This document shows positions 1-11,080 of a DNA stretch of 64,000 nucleotides, in pieces; position 1 is the first letter of the stretch, and every line of letters starts with the position of its first letter. Made by a program: the position numbers and the translations under genes. A model generated the notes under the pieces. That model ran no database searches, was not told where the DNA came from, and saw nothing but the letters and a program-made list of their open reading frames with translations. The stretch covers positions 72,061,876 to 72,125,875 of the forward strand of contig CM056576.1 in NCBI GenBank assembly GCA_029721435.1, read 5' to 3'. The stretch comes from Gymnothorax reevesii (taxonomy: Eukaryota > Chordata > Actinopteri > Anguilliformes > Muraenidae).

Positions 1-693
1 CATGGGTAGCGCCAAAGGTCAAAATTGACCTGTAAATGTGTCCAAAATTAATATGCAAGCAGCCATACCGAGTAATACCTCATATAAAAGGTCTTGTTCA
101 GTGCTTTCCAAACCTTTCTATGTTCTGTCAATATGTTATCATATGATGACGCCATGAAGAAAAAAATAGACATTTACACCATACTAATGAGATCATGAAA
201 CTGACACATTGATGTCACAAAGTCCTGACACATTGTTTTGAGAGCCATCAGACTTTCAACAGGACTGGTTAAGGTCTCCTTGATTTTTCATTTAAACTGT
301 TTGTATTCTGCTTCATTATATTGTTGTATTTTTTTCTAACATTGAAAGCGGGGACAAAATATTAGCTGATGTTATAAGGAGTATGACTGTGTGTAGTTGT
401 TGTTTAATTGTGTTGAATTAACAATTTTATGGGTTTTTGTTTATTGGACATTTAAGGTACATGTCACAACCCAAACTGTGCATCCATCCTGATCAGTACT
501 ATGCATGTGTTAATCTCAACAGCGATGAGAGGCAAGTGAGATACCTCACTCAATAGCTACGTCCATAAACAGTCATTTTCCTGTTAAAACACTCAGCTGC
601 ATCTAAGACTTTACCTTTTACTTGATGATTTTTGGCTACTGAAGAATTTTGTGGTAATCCTCCTTTATCATTGTAACATTTACTTTCTGTAAA
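1..693. other. No gene recognised; probable intron of the opsin gene
   Basis: I see no coding exon, RNA gene or clear repeat boundary here. The stretch is AT-rich. Because the opsin exon at 1941 opens at transmembrane segment 6, the earlier opsin exons must lie to the left, so this is most simply intron. That placement is inference. Confidence 0.4.
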
Positions 694-1290
694 TTACCAG
701 TTCTACTGGCAGCAAAACTGGCCTAGAGCATAAACTAACACCAAGTTTGGTGGTAGATATGGTGTGCTTGGGGTTTAAGGTCTCAACCTCCCTCCTCCAA
801 ACATACTTTTGGCCTCTGAGGCCATATAGCTTTATTTTTGTTTCATCAGACCGCAGAACTTTCTTCCGAAGTCCTTTTCTCTCTTCTATGTGATCAGCGG
901 TGAACTTCAGAAGGTCCTGCTGCTGTTGGACCTTTCATGACAGCCTCTTAGCTCAGTCACCTGTTTTCCAGCAGCTTCCAACGCTCATAAACCTGTTTTT
1001 TGGTTGTTATTGGTTGACTCTATACTATCCTGATCAATTTTCTCTCTGCAGCATGTGATCTCTTGGGTTTTTTCCTGATCGTGGCAATGACACGACTGTG
1101 CCATACACTTTATACTTACCGGAAATCATTTTCACATTTTACGTTGGGATCTGTTTTGACTGAATGTGGCTGAAAGTGACTTTCCTGACTTCTTCAAGTC
1201 AATGATCCTCTTTTTCAGACCTGTGTTGAGCTCCTTAGATTTTCCCTTAGTGGCTGATACTGCTATGTCTTAATGACTGTATCAAATGAT
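694..1290 (-). mobile_element. Decayed Tc1-like transposon relic
   Basis: Read on the minus strand this segment resembles the transposase region of fish Tc1-like elements. Recognisable stretches are the ones usually written as 'cctcctccaaacat' (about 791), 'catcagaccgcagaac' (about 845) and 'gtgatcagcggtgaac' (about 890), followed by the N-terminal coding part up to about 1290. No open frame survives, and inverted repeats and TA borders were not resolved. It lies in the probable opsin intron. Assignment rests on remembered family patterns, not a search. Confidence 0.5.
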
Positions 1291-1295
1291 CCCTA

Positions 1296-1490
1296 TATAT
1301 ATACTATACTAACTGCTACCCGCTACCCGGAGTGAAATTGCCAATTTTTTTTTGTGTGCATGACCGTTTTTCAAAAATCAGATATTCACACCAAATTTGG
1401 TGATATTCGGTTGAGAAATGTAGGAGAAAAATGTGTACATGCACGCAGACAGACTGACATCGACCTCAAATATATTATAGAATTGGGCTC
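1296..1490. repeat. Dispersed fish repeat fragment
   Basis: The segment holds a TA-rich start, then 'caccaaatttggtgatattcgg' -like wording and an ACAGAC-rich stretch that I recognise as a common interspersed repeat in fish genomes. The class is not certain. No coding sequence is visible. Confidence 0.3.
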
Positions 1491-1940
1491 ACAGAAGTAA
1501 CCAGCTGTTGTCAATCATAATCACAAGAGGAGGTTCCATAATTCAAGTTTGATTGATAGCTTTCTGCTTCATTGAAAATAATTGTTCCAGTTGCTCTATG
1601 TATATTTTTGACCCAGTTGTTGTCATATTTCAAGAACATATAGAATAAATTAATAAAAGAATTGAAATCCATGAAAGTTCTTGCGTCAAAGACATATGTC
1701 TTCCAGTCATTTCATGACAGAAAAATAAGTCTTTTTAATATCATTGGACCCAAGACTGCCATGAAATACATATTCTTTGCAAGTGCAAGTAAACTTTCAC
1801 CCACAACTGTAAATCCAGAGACCAGAAAGCTTGCACATAAAACCTTTTCTTCATCAGACACCTGTGGCTTAAGCAGTTTTCATTTTTTATTTTATTTTTT
1901 CGACCAAATGAAATAATCATAGTTATTGTGCTTTTTCCAG

Positions 1941-2378
1941 ATCTCAGTGCTGGTCAGTGTTGGATTCATTGGCAGTTGGACACCATACGCTGTGGTGAGT
2001 CTGTGGTCAGTTTTGCACCACAGTGGCGACAGCCCCTCCTCCTCCATTCCTGCCGAAGTGGGCCTGCTGCCTTGCCTGTTCGCCAAGTCCTCCACAGTTT
2101 TCAACCCTATAGTGTACTACCTGTACAGCAGCAATTTCCGGAATGAGGTGCAAAATCTGTGGTGTGATTGCTGGCGGGTGATCAATATGAAACAGCAGGA
2201 TAGTTGTGTGTTGGCCCAGCATGATTGGAACAAACCCTCCTTTGAACAGAATGGAGGGACGGACTGCCTGCAATTGCAAGCAGTAGGAGGGGAAAGCACA
2301 GGAAATGATTACAGCCGGACACCGGCAACATTAGTCCAGCTGCTGCACACGGAAGGACATGTGAACACTGAACTGTGA
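1941..2378 (+). CDS. Non-visual opsin, last coding exon (TM6, TM7, C-tail)
   Basis: This is the 3' coding exon of a light-sensing G-protein-coupled receptor. A pyrimidine-rich tract and AG acceptor end at 1940; the frame runs in phase 0 to a TGA at 2376-2378, giving about 145 residues. Transmembrane segment 6 carries SWTPYA, the opsin form of the CWxP region. Segment 7 carries LFAKSS, whose lysine aligns with the retinal Schiff-base lysine (Lys296 of bovine rhodopsin), and then NPIVYY, the NPxxY motif. NFRNEV and a cysteine pair (LWCDCW, possible palmitoylation) follow, then a tail of roughly 70 residues. The combination PYAVVSLW with LFAKSS fits the neuropsin-like or teleost-specific non-visual opsins better than visual opsins. 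I cannot name the paralogue. Earlier exons are not in the window. The exon has no internal stop or frameshift. Confidence 0.85.
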   Translation: MSVLVSVGFIGSWTPYAVVSLWSVLHHSGDSPSSSIPAEVGLLPCLFAKSSTVFNPIVYYLYSSNFRNEVQNLWCDCWRVINMKQQDSCVLAQHDWNKPSFEQNGGTDCLQLQAVGGESTGNDYSRTPATLVQLLHTEGHVNTEL

Positions 2379-3340
2379 CACTTGTTGCAACCTGCTGGTT
2401 CTAAACTTTTTTTACTGTTGGAACCCAACTCAGGAATGTTTAACCCCAGAGGGACTCATCAAAATGACTGGTGGACAGCAGACTTATTTCCAGACCTGCT
2501 CTCAGTGACTCACTTTGGGTCCTGACCCATAGTTTTAGAAGCACTGCTGCATCGAATGATACAGCATTATGAATAGTAAACTGCAGAAATTAATGTGACA
2601 TTACTCTACATTTACTTTGCAGTGTCTCATCCAAAGGAACAAGCGGTACTGGAAAAAATCTGTGAAAGGAATTATTTACTCAGGAATACTGTAATGCAGT
2701 ATTGCCTCAAAGGCACAGATACCCATTCAAAACTGACAAGCGTAAAGTAAATCCAACTGGCAAATGTTTTATTTCAAATGAAATGAAGGTGCGATTTGAC
2801 CAGTGCAGGCAACTAAGTCCCTGAAGATCTACAACCTCATATGCAAAAAAGGTGGGACAGCATGGAAAATGCAAATGAAAAAAAAATGTGATTGATAAAT
2901 CATCCATTACCTGTATTAATTGAAACCTGGACAGGGTTACAGCCCGAAGACAATATATTTAGGGCCAGATTTTTCCTGCTATTATTGATATACTCAAGGA
3001 CCATCACAACTTCATCCGCGGTGCATCAATGGGAGTGGTTCCTCTGCATATATTTAACCAAATCTGCATGGTATTCTACAGCCGAAAGTTGGCCTGATAA
3101 GAAGAGCTACGATCTGACATAATAGGCAAGCTCTGATTGATACCAGTACTCTTACCTTTTGTCGAGGCTGTGGTATATGTAGAAGAGGGAGGTATGTAAA
3201 TAGCCTAATTAACTTTGCTGACTTTTGTTCTGGCACTCACCATTATTTTGTGTAAATTCATAAAGCATTTTATAATTTGCATTACATTTTGAATTGCATT
3301 TTATCCACCTTTGAAAATTGTTCTGGCTAATAAAAAGCAG
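2379..3340 (+). other. Probable opsin 3' UTR and downstream sequence
   Basis: No further exon is visible. AATAAA at 3329-3334 could serve as a polyadenylation signal about 950 bases after the stop codon, but this is only a string match. At about 2828-2895 there is a scrap resembling the long terminal repeat of a fish Tc1-type element ('aaaaaaggtgggacagc'), similar in wording to the ends of the element at 53642-55239. Confidence 0.3.
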
Positions 3341-3527
3341 AAAAATAAGTGAAGGTCGGATACAGATTTCCGGTGGAGGTTATTGTTTCGCTAGCTCCTC
3401 ATAAGCAACGCTCACACAGTTTGTGTGTTTTTGCTCACTCATTTTGTAGCTTGGAGACGGAATTGTGTTTTGTTTTGTAGCTTTAAGCAAAGTTTCCACT
3501 GTATAGCTAAGTGGGTGTATAACATGA

Positions 3528-3785
3528 CTATATAACAGTACAGGTACAATCAGATGCATGCAAGGCTACACAGTACGAGCAAAGCACAAAAATTTCCACT
3601 TGCCAATTGACATCTTGCTGTAAATATTGCTGCAAAACTTCAATTGCCTCCTCCTCCCGTTTGGGGTCAGATTCGGGATCAAACAAGAACGATCTTTCAG
3701 CAATAGATGCCGCGGAGAGCTGTCCTGAATTACCTGCCATCTTGGTTTCCTGGTCTTCTGGGTCTGCACCCTCCCCCGGAATCAA
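3528..3785 (-). other. Possible minus-strand first exon, function unknown
   Basis: An 85-codon minus-strand frame begins at 3785; an inner ATG near 3740 starts MAGNSGQLSAASIAERS, followed by an acidic, helix-like stretch. After residues DVNWQ the sequence reads CAAGTGG, which could be a weak splice donor near 3600. A CCAAT-type box (CCAATCAGA near 3800) lies just upstream in this orientation. I do not recognise the product. It may be the first exon of a transposon-encoded or host gene, or chance. Confidence 0.2.
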
Positions 3786-3982
3786 AGCTGCCAGGCAGCC
3801 AATCAGAGCAGTGCCTCATTAGCATAGCCACCCCGCCCACTCAAAACAGCTCGTGTTTCAGACCGGCACAGACAGGGTGAGAGAAGAGGTCTCACTCGGC
3901 CTTGATGTGTGTGGTGTTTTTTGTGACTGAATTCTTAACATTATTTTAAAGACCCATTGGACATATTTTAAATAACAAAATA

Positions 3983-5372
<1,390 letters not shown>

Positions 5373-6364
5373 TTTCTGCAAGGATTAAAACTGGTGGCAT
5401 CATCTAGCCAAAGAAATTTAGGAATTTTAAAAGGATCATAGGAGTCAGCGTGCACCAAGATGTCCTTCAAGTTACAGGACCTGGTGTGGGTAAGGAGAGG
5501 GAGATCATGGAATAGGTTAGCACAAACTGGGTCAGTGTTAAGAACATTCCAGTGACTATGATAGTTTTGATTTTATGGCTCAAGGGGGGTATATGTCATA
5601 CAACACGATAGAGGAGTCGGACCTTTTACTCGGACCTTTTTACTTCCTGTTGTGAGAAGGCGCATCATGGGTGGTAGACATAACTCTATCAAGAGCGTCA
5701 CTCAAACATTAGCTAGAGTAGCCTCAATCTAAAAAATTGGAGTACATTTTTTAAATTTCCATAAATTTGAAATTTTCTTCCATCATGCAAATGCGCCTAA
5801 CATGCAAAAATTGACTGTATGGGAGTCCCCTCTTAAGGGACTTTAGTACCCCTTTTCCACTAAGCTCGTGCTGGTGTTGGTTCGGAGACAGAGCTTGACT
5901 TGGCACCGGTTCTTACGTTTTCCACAGCCTAAGCACCGGCTCCTGGCTCTTAAAAGCGGTGCTAGAGTAAGCACCAACTCCTTTCTGGTCCTGAGCAAGC
6001 ACCAATTACATGGGGCGGAGTTTACCAAAACGGTCAGTGTGGTCACGGAAGTATTTTGAACGTTCTGCTTGCAGTAAACGTTGGGATGTGGAAGCGTATG
6101 TCTTATATCTGCATGATGCGTTTATATTTCATTTTACTTTCTGCGCTTGTTACCATCAATGGTTGTTGCTAACTAAGTGTCCTATTTCTGAATCTTGCTA
6201 GCTTGCTTGCTAAAAACAGATAGCTAGCTAGGAAATTGATATTCAGTGACAGGTAACCTTAGTTAGCTAGCCAAAATAAAAACTTCACACTCGTTTGGAG
6301 GTTGATAAGTTGAACATACAAGAAATGGGGTTTTAAATAATGATTTTATTTAATTCTGTACTCA
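5373..6364. repeat. Non-coding; probable hAT-like MITE and possible LTR scrap
   Basis: No gene is seen. Around 5583 a purine run (CAAGGGGGG) followed by TATATGTCAT resembles a polypurine tract and LTR start, but no partner was found. From about 5848 the wording 'taccccttttccact' and the following GC-richer 170 bases resemble a common fish non-autonomous hAT-type element; its right end is not resolved. A cluster of GCTAGCTAG near 6195-6275 is low complexity. Confidence 0.3.
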
Positions 6365-6784
6365 TTAAAGATTGTGTATCATAAAAATAATGTCCATAAT
6401 GTAACCAGTTCCACCGGAAATGGTACGGAAATATCCAAGAGTAAAATGGTAAGTTACAACTTGAATAAGAGGAGTGCGCAGGCGGTTACGTATGGTTTGG
6501 GCAGTCACACGACCTCTAAACAATTCATTCCTAGTGGACGTTGCAGTGACAAATCGATTATGCGAATGACCTAAGACAATTTGTCGGTCTTCTGCTTTTG
6601 ACGTGACACGTGGGCTACCAGAATGAGGTCGGTCAGCTGTGGCGCCAGATTGTTGGAGACTTGTCCGAAGATCATGGATAGTCTGTCGACTGCATCCCAT
6701 AACCTTTGCAACGTCAGTGACGGATGTTTCTGTATTCGGCATGCTATTGGTACGTTCACTCTGAATGTTTGACAGCCATGGCAT
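6365..6784 (-). pseudogene. Tc1/mariner-type transposase, N-terminal part
   Basis: The minus-strand frame of 139 codons contains VTDVAKVMGCSRQTIHDLR, a helix-turn-helix of the kind that opens Tc1-like transposases, then TADRPHSGSPRVTSKAEDR, the usual GRPR-like linker, and a second helix-turn-helix region. The first half looks like the DNA-binding domain; the DDE catalytic half is absent, replaced by unrelated sequence. Unlike the Tc1 copies at 3983 and 33867 it belongs to another Tc1 lineage, one close in wording to that at 61930-63080. No terminal repeats were found around it. Confidence 0.65.
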
Positions 6785-6887
6785 TGAAAATCAACAAATA
6801 ATTAACAGTAAAATCTTGTTTTTCCGAGATGTCACTCTAACGCGCTAACGTGAGCTCAGTTGCACATCTCACATATGGTCACATGAG

Positions 6888-7087
6888 TGTAATATTCTGT
6901 GGATATCCTGTGGGTTGAGTCCATACTATATACATATATACCTATGGGTGCATGGTAATGAAGTAGCAGGTATGTGCGCCGGATACGGAATAAAAAAAAG
7001 AAAATGAATAAAGGCGAACATGTTGGTTGTAGAAAGCTGCATGTTTTATCCATATGTTTTGATCGAATCCAAACGAAGAATATTTCA
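6888..7087 (+). repeat. 5' LTR of the Ty3 element
   Basis: About 200 bases starting TGTAATATTC and ending AATATTTCA. It matches the right LTR almost throughout, apart from a short duplication of GGATATCCTGT at about 6899-6911 and scattered substitutions. AATAAA-like strings near 7000-7010 could mark polyadenylation. Confidence 0.85.
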
Positions 7088-7133
7088 TGGTGTCAGAAGT
7101 TTGCGGTAATTAGAATCGGCCTGACGACGGACG

Positions 7134-8110
7134 ATGGAGAATACTGGCGTTCCAACACCACAGATGGATTGGGAATCGTCCAACTTGCCTGACGCTTGAA
7201 GAAAGTTTCGGCAGCATGTCAAATTGATGTTTTTGGGCCCACTGCGCGCCAAAGGAGAGGAAGAAAAATGCAGCTACCTATTGCTATGGATCGGAGAAAA
7301 AGGGAGAGACATTTATAATACATGGACTCTTTACGCAGACCAACAAAAGGTACTAAAGACGTATTATGTTAAGTTTGAAGCATACGCAGTGCCGAAAGCT
7401 AACCCAATATTTGCCTGCTATAAGGTTCATCAAAAGATGCAGGGTGAAAGTGAAAGTTTTGATCAGTTTGTAACTGAACTGAGATTGTTGGCAAAAGATT
7501 GCAATTACCCAAACTGTCAGGAAATGATAAGGGGCCAAATAGTTTTTGCCATGAACTCTTATGCCATGGTCCGGATTTGTCATTAGAAAAAGCGATTTGA
7601 CATTGCACGTTCGCATGAAGTGTCGCAGCAGCAATTAAAAACTATGCTGAGCCCGTCTGCAGTCACTCAGGCAGCGCATGCAGTAAATGGTAACAAGCCA
7701 TCCAGAGCAGACCAGCCGAGACGCGGGGGGAGGCAGGCGGGAGGGGCCAACCGCACCAGCGCTGTGCGGAGCAAGGAATGCGGAGCATGCGGTAGAGAGC
7801 ATAGCCGTGGAGAGGAATGCCCAGCAAAGGGATGCCAGTGCAACAAATGTAGAAAATTTAACCATTTCGCGAAAGTGTGTAAAACACAAACACCCCAACG
7901 ACAGTTCAAGCATAGGCAAAAAGGTGTACAAGCCATCATGGATGATGTAGAAGACGATCAGCCAGCTGATGCGCTGTACATTGATGCTATCATAAAGCAG
8001 GATGCAAACACACAACGTGAGCGGGCGTTTGCTGAGGTAGAATTGGGAAAAAACGGGCCAAAGTGAAATTTAAATTGGATACAGGTGCTCAGACCAATAT
8101 TATACCAGCC
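7134..8110 (+). pseudogene. Gag and start of protease of the Ty3 element
   Basis: The apparent start is ATG at 7134 (MENTGVPTPQMDW). A TGA at about 7192 replaces a tryptophan codon, after which the frame continues as a typical Ty3 capsid (LLLWIGEKGRDIYNTW, about 7275-7330). A frameshift near 7585 leads to the nucleocapsid frame 7620-8066, with cysteine clusters CGACGREHS...C and CQCNKCRKFNHFAKVC, a zinc-knuckle-like pair that would bind RNA. At about 8068-8085 the protease motif LDTGAQTN appears (catalytic aspartate) in a shifted frame. The rest of the protease decays after 8110. No product is expected. Confidence 0.75.
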
Positions 8111-8318
8111 AAATTATTTTAGGAAATGTTTGGCAAGACAGCACTAGCCCCGCCTACCGAGAAACTGTCTGCAGACAATGGCCAATGACTGAAAGTAAAA
8201 GATTTTTGCACATTAGCATGTAAATACTGACAGCAAAATGTCACGTTACATTTTGACGTTGTGCACACAAACGCTTTCCCTATTCTAGGTTTGCGAGCAT
8301 GTCTAGACCTGAACATGA

Positions 8319-8650
8319 TTAACCCTAGAACACTATTGCTAAAATTAGTAACACCATCACTAACGCCGGGTGATTTTTCCTGATATAGTAAAATACCCAA
8401 TAAAAAGTACTTGTCATCAAAATATGACAATACATGACAAATTAGAGTAGTGTTCTTTTATTTTCAACTGTGCCATGTCTAACAAAATGAAAAAAGTACC
8501 CTGAGGTAAACAAAACACCCATGCCTTCAAAGATGTCAAAGACAATGCTGAAGCTACCCAGGGACCCATAACACTCAGACAAACGCAACATAATGAAAAT
8601 CACGTAAACACGTTTGCTCGGGTGGAAATCACCCGGCGATAGTGATAAAC
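8319..8650. mobile_element. Probable piggyBac-type MITE inside the Ty3 element
   Basis: At 8319 a TTAA is followed by CCCTAGAACACTA, the style of terminus seen on fish piggyBac MITEs. Sub-terminal inverted repeats lie at 8356-8377 and 8625-8646 (core CGCCGGGTGATTT against AAATCACCCGGCG). The retroelement's own sequence breaks off at about 8319 and resumes at about 8660. The right border and second TTAA are not visible, so the right end is approximate or decayed. A reverse copy of the GAACACTA motif at about 8446 could mean two overlapping MITEs. Confidence 0.45.
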
Positions 8651-8659
8651 TCATACACA

Positions 8660-9249
8660 TGGTTGGTATAGAACTAGAACAACCCAAAAATATAATCGAT
8701 GAGTTTGCAGACGTGTTTCAGGGCATAGGATTATTTCCAGGAGAGTGTAACTTCCACCTCAAACCCTCAGCAACACAGGAACCTGGTCCGGTACTTGCTT
8801 ACTTCGACCACACTAAGGACGTGAAACTGCAGATTGACGCGTCCAAGTGTGGATTAGGAGCTGTCCTGCTGCAGGAAGAAAAACCGGTCGCGTATGCATC
8901 CAAGGCATTAAATGAAACAGAAGAAAATTACGCACAAATCGAAAAGGAACTGTATGCAGTGCTGTTCGGATGCTAGCGGTTTCATCAATACTTGTACGGA
9001 CGACAAGGCATCGTGGAGTCGGACCACAAACCTCTGGAGTCCATCATGCGCAAACCTCTTGCTGCCGCACTGCTAGGGCTCCAGTGCATGATACTCCAAC
9101 TACAGAGGTACAACATCACCATCATTCACAAACCAGGAAAACAGATTCCAATCGCAGACACGCTGTCCAGGAAGCCGAATGAGTGTAGTGACAATTCAGT
9201 GAGTGAAGGGATGGACGCTCAAATTCATACCGTTATCAGCAGTGTGTGA
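8660..9249 (+). pseudogene. Pol remnant: N-terminal RT edge joined to RNase H
   Basis: The frame from 8614 reads DEFADVFQGIGLFPGECNFHLKP, which in intact Ty3 elements lies just before the reverse transcriptase. It then passes straight to VKLQIDASKCGLGAVLLQ, the first RNase H strand with its aspartate, and NYAQIEKELYAV with the glutamate. The whole RT palm, including the YxDD motif, is missing at a junction near 8790. A stop at 8974 (TAG) breaks the frame; RNase H continues at 8992-9249 with ESDHKPLE (third acidic residue). The element therefore cannot reverse-transcribe on its own. Confidence 0.8.
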
Positions 9250-9260
9250 GTGACCGCAAG

Positions 9261-10550
9261 ATGGAGGAAATCAGAGCCGCTACAGCCAATGACCAGCAGC
9301 ATTCATCCCTGAAAGAAATCATCCGGTCAGGGTGGCCGGAGTCTCGCCAAAAATGCCCACCTGCTGTCACCGAGTACTGGAACCACCGGGACGAGATATC
9401 CGAGCAGAACGACGTATTGCTTAAAGGTGAGAAAATCATTGTGCCAAACTCACTCAGAGCAGAAATGTTGTCACGCATACACACCGGGCACTTAGGCATG
9501 GAGAAAAGCAAACAGCGGGCAAGAGACGTACTGTTTTGCCCCGGGATGGGCAAACAAATAGAAACACTGGTAGGGTCTTGCAGTGTTTGTCTAGAGCGGC
9601 GCAACTCCATCCCAAAAGAAACAATGATCGATCCGATCCCTGAACGCCCATGGCAAGTCATTGCAACGGATCTATTCACTTGGGGGAGCACAGATTACAA
9701 AATAGCCGTTAACTACTACAGTCGATATTTTGAGGTAGCAAAAATCACTAGCCTCACCTTCTCAACTGTCATTAAAAAATTTAAATCCATGTTTGCTAGG
9801 TTTGGCATACCCCAAACTGTAGTAAGTGATAACGGCCCATGCTACAGTTCACAGGAGTTCAGAGCATTCGCTCACACCTCGGACTTTGAGCACATCACAA
9901 GCAGCCCACTGTACTCGCAGAGCAACGGGCTCACTGAAAGAACCGTCCAAACAGCCAAAGCCCTAATGGACAAAGCACATGCACGAGGGTCCAACCCCTA
10001 TCTCAGCTTACTCGAATACCGAAACACACCAGTGGATGGGCTGAAGTCACCGGCACAACTGCTAATGAGTAGGCGTCTGCGTTCTTCTCTGCCAGCCACC
10101 AAAAAACAGCTACAGCCAGAGCTCATCTGTCCAAGAGCAGTGCATGTCAGGAGAGAACTGTGCCAAACACGACAAAAAAATTGCTACAACAGAACTGCCA
10201 AGTTGCTGCCACCACTCTCAGCTGGATCTACTGTCCAATTTCAAAATCCAAACGGGCTGTGGAAACCTGCCACAGTCATCCAGCCGGCAGGTACCCAACG
10301 ATCCTACAACATCGTCACTGAGGAGGGCAACACACTCGGGCGTAACAGGTGTCACCTCCTAGCCACCCCTGAAACTGACGCACGCCAAGATGTTCGAGCA
10401 GATACCCATAGGGTGGAACTGGGGCGCACTGAGCCTAACAACACTGTGTCACAGGGTTCAACCGACCACACAAGGTCGGAAGAGCCACCACCTGTCACGA
10501 CCACCAGATCAGGTCGCTTAGTAAAGCTAAGAATTATCTTGGACCTTTGA
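9261..10550 (+). CDS. Ty3/gypsy integrase, open frame
   Basis: An uninterrupted frame of over 430 codons remains. It shows the zinc-binding HHCC module (HTGHLGMEKSKQR ... CSVCLERR, about 9480-9600), then the catalytic core with IATDLF (first Asp, about 9665), VSDNGPCYSSQ (second Asp, about 9828) and GLTERTVQ (Glu, about 9930). The C-terminal region includes a GSTVQFQNPNGLWKPATV segment like an SH3-type fold. In the complete element this was the end of a Pol polyprotein, so the ATG at 9261 is only a formal start. Remarkably it has no stop although gag and the RNase H are broken; chance survival is the simplest reading. Its job would be to insert element cDNA into the chromosome. Confidence 0.8.
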   Translation: MEEIRAATANDQQHSSLKEIIRSGWPESRQKCPPAVTEYWNHRDEISEQNDVLLKGEKIIVPNSLRAEMLSRIHTGHLGMEKSKQRARDVLFCPGMGKQIETLVGSCSVCLERRNSIPKETMIDPIPERPWQVIATDLFTWGSTDYKIAVNYYSRYFEVAKITSLTFSTVIKKFKSMFARFGIPQTVVSDNGPCYSSQEFRAFAHTSDFEHITSSPLYSQSNGLTERTVQTAKALMDKAHARGSNPYLSLLEYRNTPVDGLKSPAQLLMSRRLRSSLPATKKQLQPELICPRAVHVRRELCQTRQKNCYNRTAKLLPPLSAGSTVQFQNPNGLWKPATVIQPAGTQRSYNIVTEEGNTLGRNRCHLLATPETDARQDVRADTHRVELGRTEPNNTVSQGSTDHTRSEEPPPVTTTRSGRLVKLRIILDL

Positions 10551-10892
10551 AAACTGAACTTACAGACAAATTGTTATTTAAAAAAAAAAAAAAATATATA
10601 TGTATATATATGTATATCCGGTAAATGACATAAGTTTAAATATGCCATGTTACCGTTCTAAGGTATATAACTGAAGTGCATTGAGTATGCAATATATAAC
10701 AATAATATGCATGCTTATTTTATTTGGACGTAACTGCTTGTATTTCAGTTAGTGATTCTGTGTTCATCCACACCATATCCTGTTGCTCTACTAGAGACCA
10801 ATGTCTGAAAGCATTTGGCCATATCAGCATAATGTGGCGAATTGAAAATTTTGCTTTGATAATGCCATGCTTTTGATTTAAAACAAAGGGGA

Positions 10893-11080
10893 TGTAATAT
10901 TCTGTGGGTTGAGTCCATACTTTATACATATACACCTATGGGTACATGGTAATGAAGTAGCAGGTATGTGCGCCGGATACGGAAAAACAAAAGAAAATGA
11001 ATAAAGGCGAACACATTGGTTGAAGCAAGCTCCGTGTTTTATCCATATGTTTTGATCGAATCAAAACAAAGAATATTTCA
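10893..11080 (+). repeat. 3' LTR of the Ty3 element
   Basis: About 188 bases, start TGTAATATTC, end GAATATTTCA, preceded by the polypurine run AAACAAAGGGGA. It carries the shorter form of the region near the start, without the 12-base extra segment of the 5' LTR. Confidence 0.85.

Larger units (their letters stand above)
6888..11080 (+). mobile_element. Ty3/gypsy LTR retrotransposon, internally deleted
   Basis: Two direct LTRs bound the element: 6888-7087 and 10893-11080. Both begin TGTAATATTC and end GAATATTTCA. Flanking five bases are ATGAG on the left and ATGAC on the right, a target duplication with one change. A primer-binding site starts directly after the left LTR (TGGTGTCAGAAG) and a purine run (AAAGGGGA) precedes the right LTR. 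The order gag, protease, [RT deleted], RNase H, integrase is the usual Ty3 order. The 5' LTR has a 12-base extra segment near 6900. Confidence 0.85.

Noticed and set aside
1662..1916. Additional opsin exon upstream
   Set aside because: The translation has no transmembrane or opsin motif and no convincing splice sites.
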